Shown here piece after piece: positions 63,188-64,000 of a DNA stretch of 64,000 bases (position 1 is the stretch's first letter; every line of letters starts with the position of its first letter). The translations under genes were made by a program, and so were the position numbers. This DNA is from Pseudomonadota bacterium (GTDB taxonomy: Bacteria; Pseudomonadota; Gammaproteobacteria; Burkholderiales; Burkholderiaceae_B), in contig JAFAEO010000063.1 of assembly GCA_023423975.1 (NCBI GenBank), positions 1-64,000 on the forward strand, in the 5' to 3' direction. The notes beneath the pieces are model-generated. The model ran no database searches. It was given only the letters and a program-made list of their open reading frames with translations, and was not told the DNA's origin.

Positions 63188-63800
63188 TGCTTTTAACTAA
63201 TGCACTTTTAACTTATACCTTTATCATTAACTGCGCCGTTATTGCTTGTTAAGCTCGCGCCTTAAACTGTTAAGTCGGTATATTCTCCAAAGCCTTTACC
63301 CTCCAAAGCTTGCACCCTTTTAAGCCCGCACTTTCAGCTCGCGCCGCTAATTGAGTACTTACAACAACATAATCAAGTCTTAATTCTCCCGACCGCAAGC
63401 CCCGCATCTGTACCGAGACTTGCTTTTCTCCCTCTGGCCCGTCTTGCCGTGCACTCATCGCCCCATCATCTGCATTTTGCAGCGACATCACTCAGGCCAA
63501 AACCGCACAGATGACCGCCCACATTCATAGCGAACACTGCTCGCTGCTTTAGCGCGCCGCCCGCGCCCTGACTCAATGAGATACGAAAAGCACAGCAATC
63601 AATCCGGCGCAAAGTCCAGCAGAACTTACCATCCGCCCGCCACAGGCACGCCCTGCCATTGCGGCGTCAACCCATTAGCGGAAGCACCGTGACATACTTT
63701 TGCAGCCCTGGCGGGAAACAAAAACAGCAGCAGGGTTTTTAGCCCGGCTTTTTCAGCTAAAATGCGGGGAATCCATTAGTTGTACATCCAATACCCATAC
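63188..63800 (+). other. About 0.6 kb without recognisable genes
   Basis: No frame with a ribosome binding site and family-like product on either strand. The plus strand is pyrimidine-rich with short imperfect repeats, including two adjacent 16-mers starting TCCAAAGC (63286-63301 and 63302-63317, 13 of 16 identical), and GCTCGCGCC occurring twice. The last bases lead into the glycosyltransferase gene. Confidence 0.5.
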
Positions 63801-64000
63801 ATGCAACGCACCACGCCCTCCCGCCTGACCGAAATCGCCACCCGCAAACTTTCCCGAACAGCGTTGCTGGTGGTTGGCGTACTGTATATTTTTGCCGGGC
63901 TGTTCTATCGCGATCCATGGAAAACCGATGATCTGACCGGCCTTGCCACCATGTTGACCGCATTTCGCGGACAGGAGCATGCCTGGCTGCTGCCGCAAAT
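63801..64000 (+). CDS. ArnT-like glycosyltransferase, cut by the window end
   Basis: The first 66 codons are visible: MQRTTPSRLTEIATRKLSRT, then a membrane helix ALLVVGVLYIFAGLFY and RDPWKTDDLTGLATMLTAFR, ending in HAWLLPQ. The motif GLFYRDPWKTDDL, with an acidic residue in the first outside loop, is the start of the ArnT/PMT family of polytopic lipid-linked sugar transferases that add sugars to lipid A or proteins in the periplasm. Donor and acceptor cannot be told from this fragment. No clear ribosome binding site; the upstream 0.6 kb holds no other gene. Confidence 0.7.
   Translation, partial: MQRTTPSRLTEIATRKLSRTALLVVGVLYIFAGLFYRDPWKTDDLTGLATMLTAFRGQEHAWLLPQ

Noticed and set aside
63270..63491. 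73-codon minus-strand ORF in the gap before the glycosyltransferase
   Set aside because: No ribosome binding site, no recognisable domain; left as intergenic.
1..64000. CRISPR array, prophage or insertion sequence
   Set aside because: No regularly spaced direct repeats, integrase, transposase or phage structural genes were seen.

Overview
The window looks like chromosome of a moderate-GC betaproteobacterium of the Alcaligenaceae (Bordetella/Advenella type; Advenella-like is my best guess). The OmpA fragment at the left edge, the glcDEF, kynBUA, fkpB-ispH and purD-nadD-rsfS-rlmH-maf clusters and the TctAB transporter genes all fit that group. It reads as core genome: I see no prophage, transposase, insertion sequence or CRISPR array. 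Genes are densely packed, often with 1-4 nt overlaps (ATGA, TAATG).

Layout. 1-2.8 kb: 3' part of ompA, then ubiG, gph and an OmpA-domain lipoprotein in one overlapping operon. 2.8-3.15 kb, minus strand: a circularly permuted, two-piece tmRNA gene with acceptor piece first, a 51-nt spacer, then the coding piece with tag ANDESYALAA. 3.2-12.5 kb: a DUF1415 protein, an unrecognised protein, an RmlD-type reductase, an RND efflux pump with its adaptor, and the Prc protease. 12.6-14.8 kb: a lytic transglycosylase, tRNA-Met(CAU) with a good promoter, a GNAT acetyltransferase remnant and a small unknown protein. 14.8-19.2 kb: an OmpR-type two-component system divergent from tctBA. 19.3-25.9 kb: a DUF421 membrane protein, SstT, a secreted barnase-type RNase with its barstar inhibitor, an LplT-like MFS carrier with CDP-diacylglycerol pyrophosphatase, and an anchored periplasmic protein. 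26-31.3 kb: an FMN glutamate-synthase-like protein, three small lipoproteins (two of them tandem relatives), cytochrome b561 and cytochrome c'. 31.5-38 kb: purB, mnmA, glcDEF. 38.2-39.5 kb: DAHP synthase preceded by a classical attenuator, with a Phe/Tyr-rich leader peptide (MKQVSYVFFFFYFTFSTR) and a terminator hairpin. 39.7-51.4 kb: tldD, a DUF4136 lipoprotein, pepN, fbp, an aldo/keto reductase divergent from a LysR regulator, qorA divergent from a MarR regulator, and a HerA-like ATPase. 51.7-58.7 kb: yebC-purD-nadD-rsfS-rlmH-maf, then fkpB-ispH-maiA on the other strand, then radC. 58.8-62 kb: kynB-kynU-kynA for tryptophan degradation, with a 46-codon ORF overlapping the kynU start. 62-64 kb: a small unknown protein, ribosomal protein L31 type B, about 0.7 kb without genes, and the start of an ArnT-like glycosyltransferase cut by the window end.

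The two most notable elements are RNA-level and absent from a plain ORF view: the permuted tmRNA gene and the phenylalanine-type attenuator of the aromatic pathway's first enzyme. All family calls come from reading motifs; no database search was run, and coordinates of RNA parts were worked out by hand.
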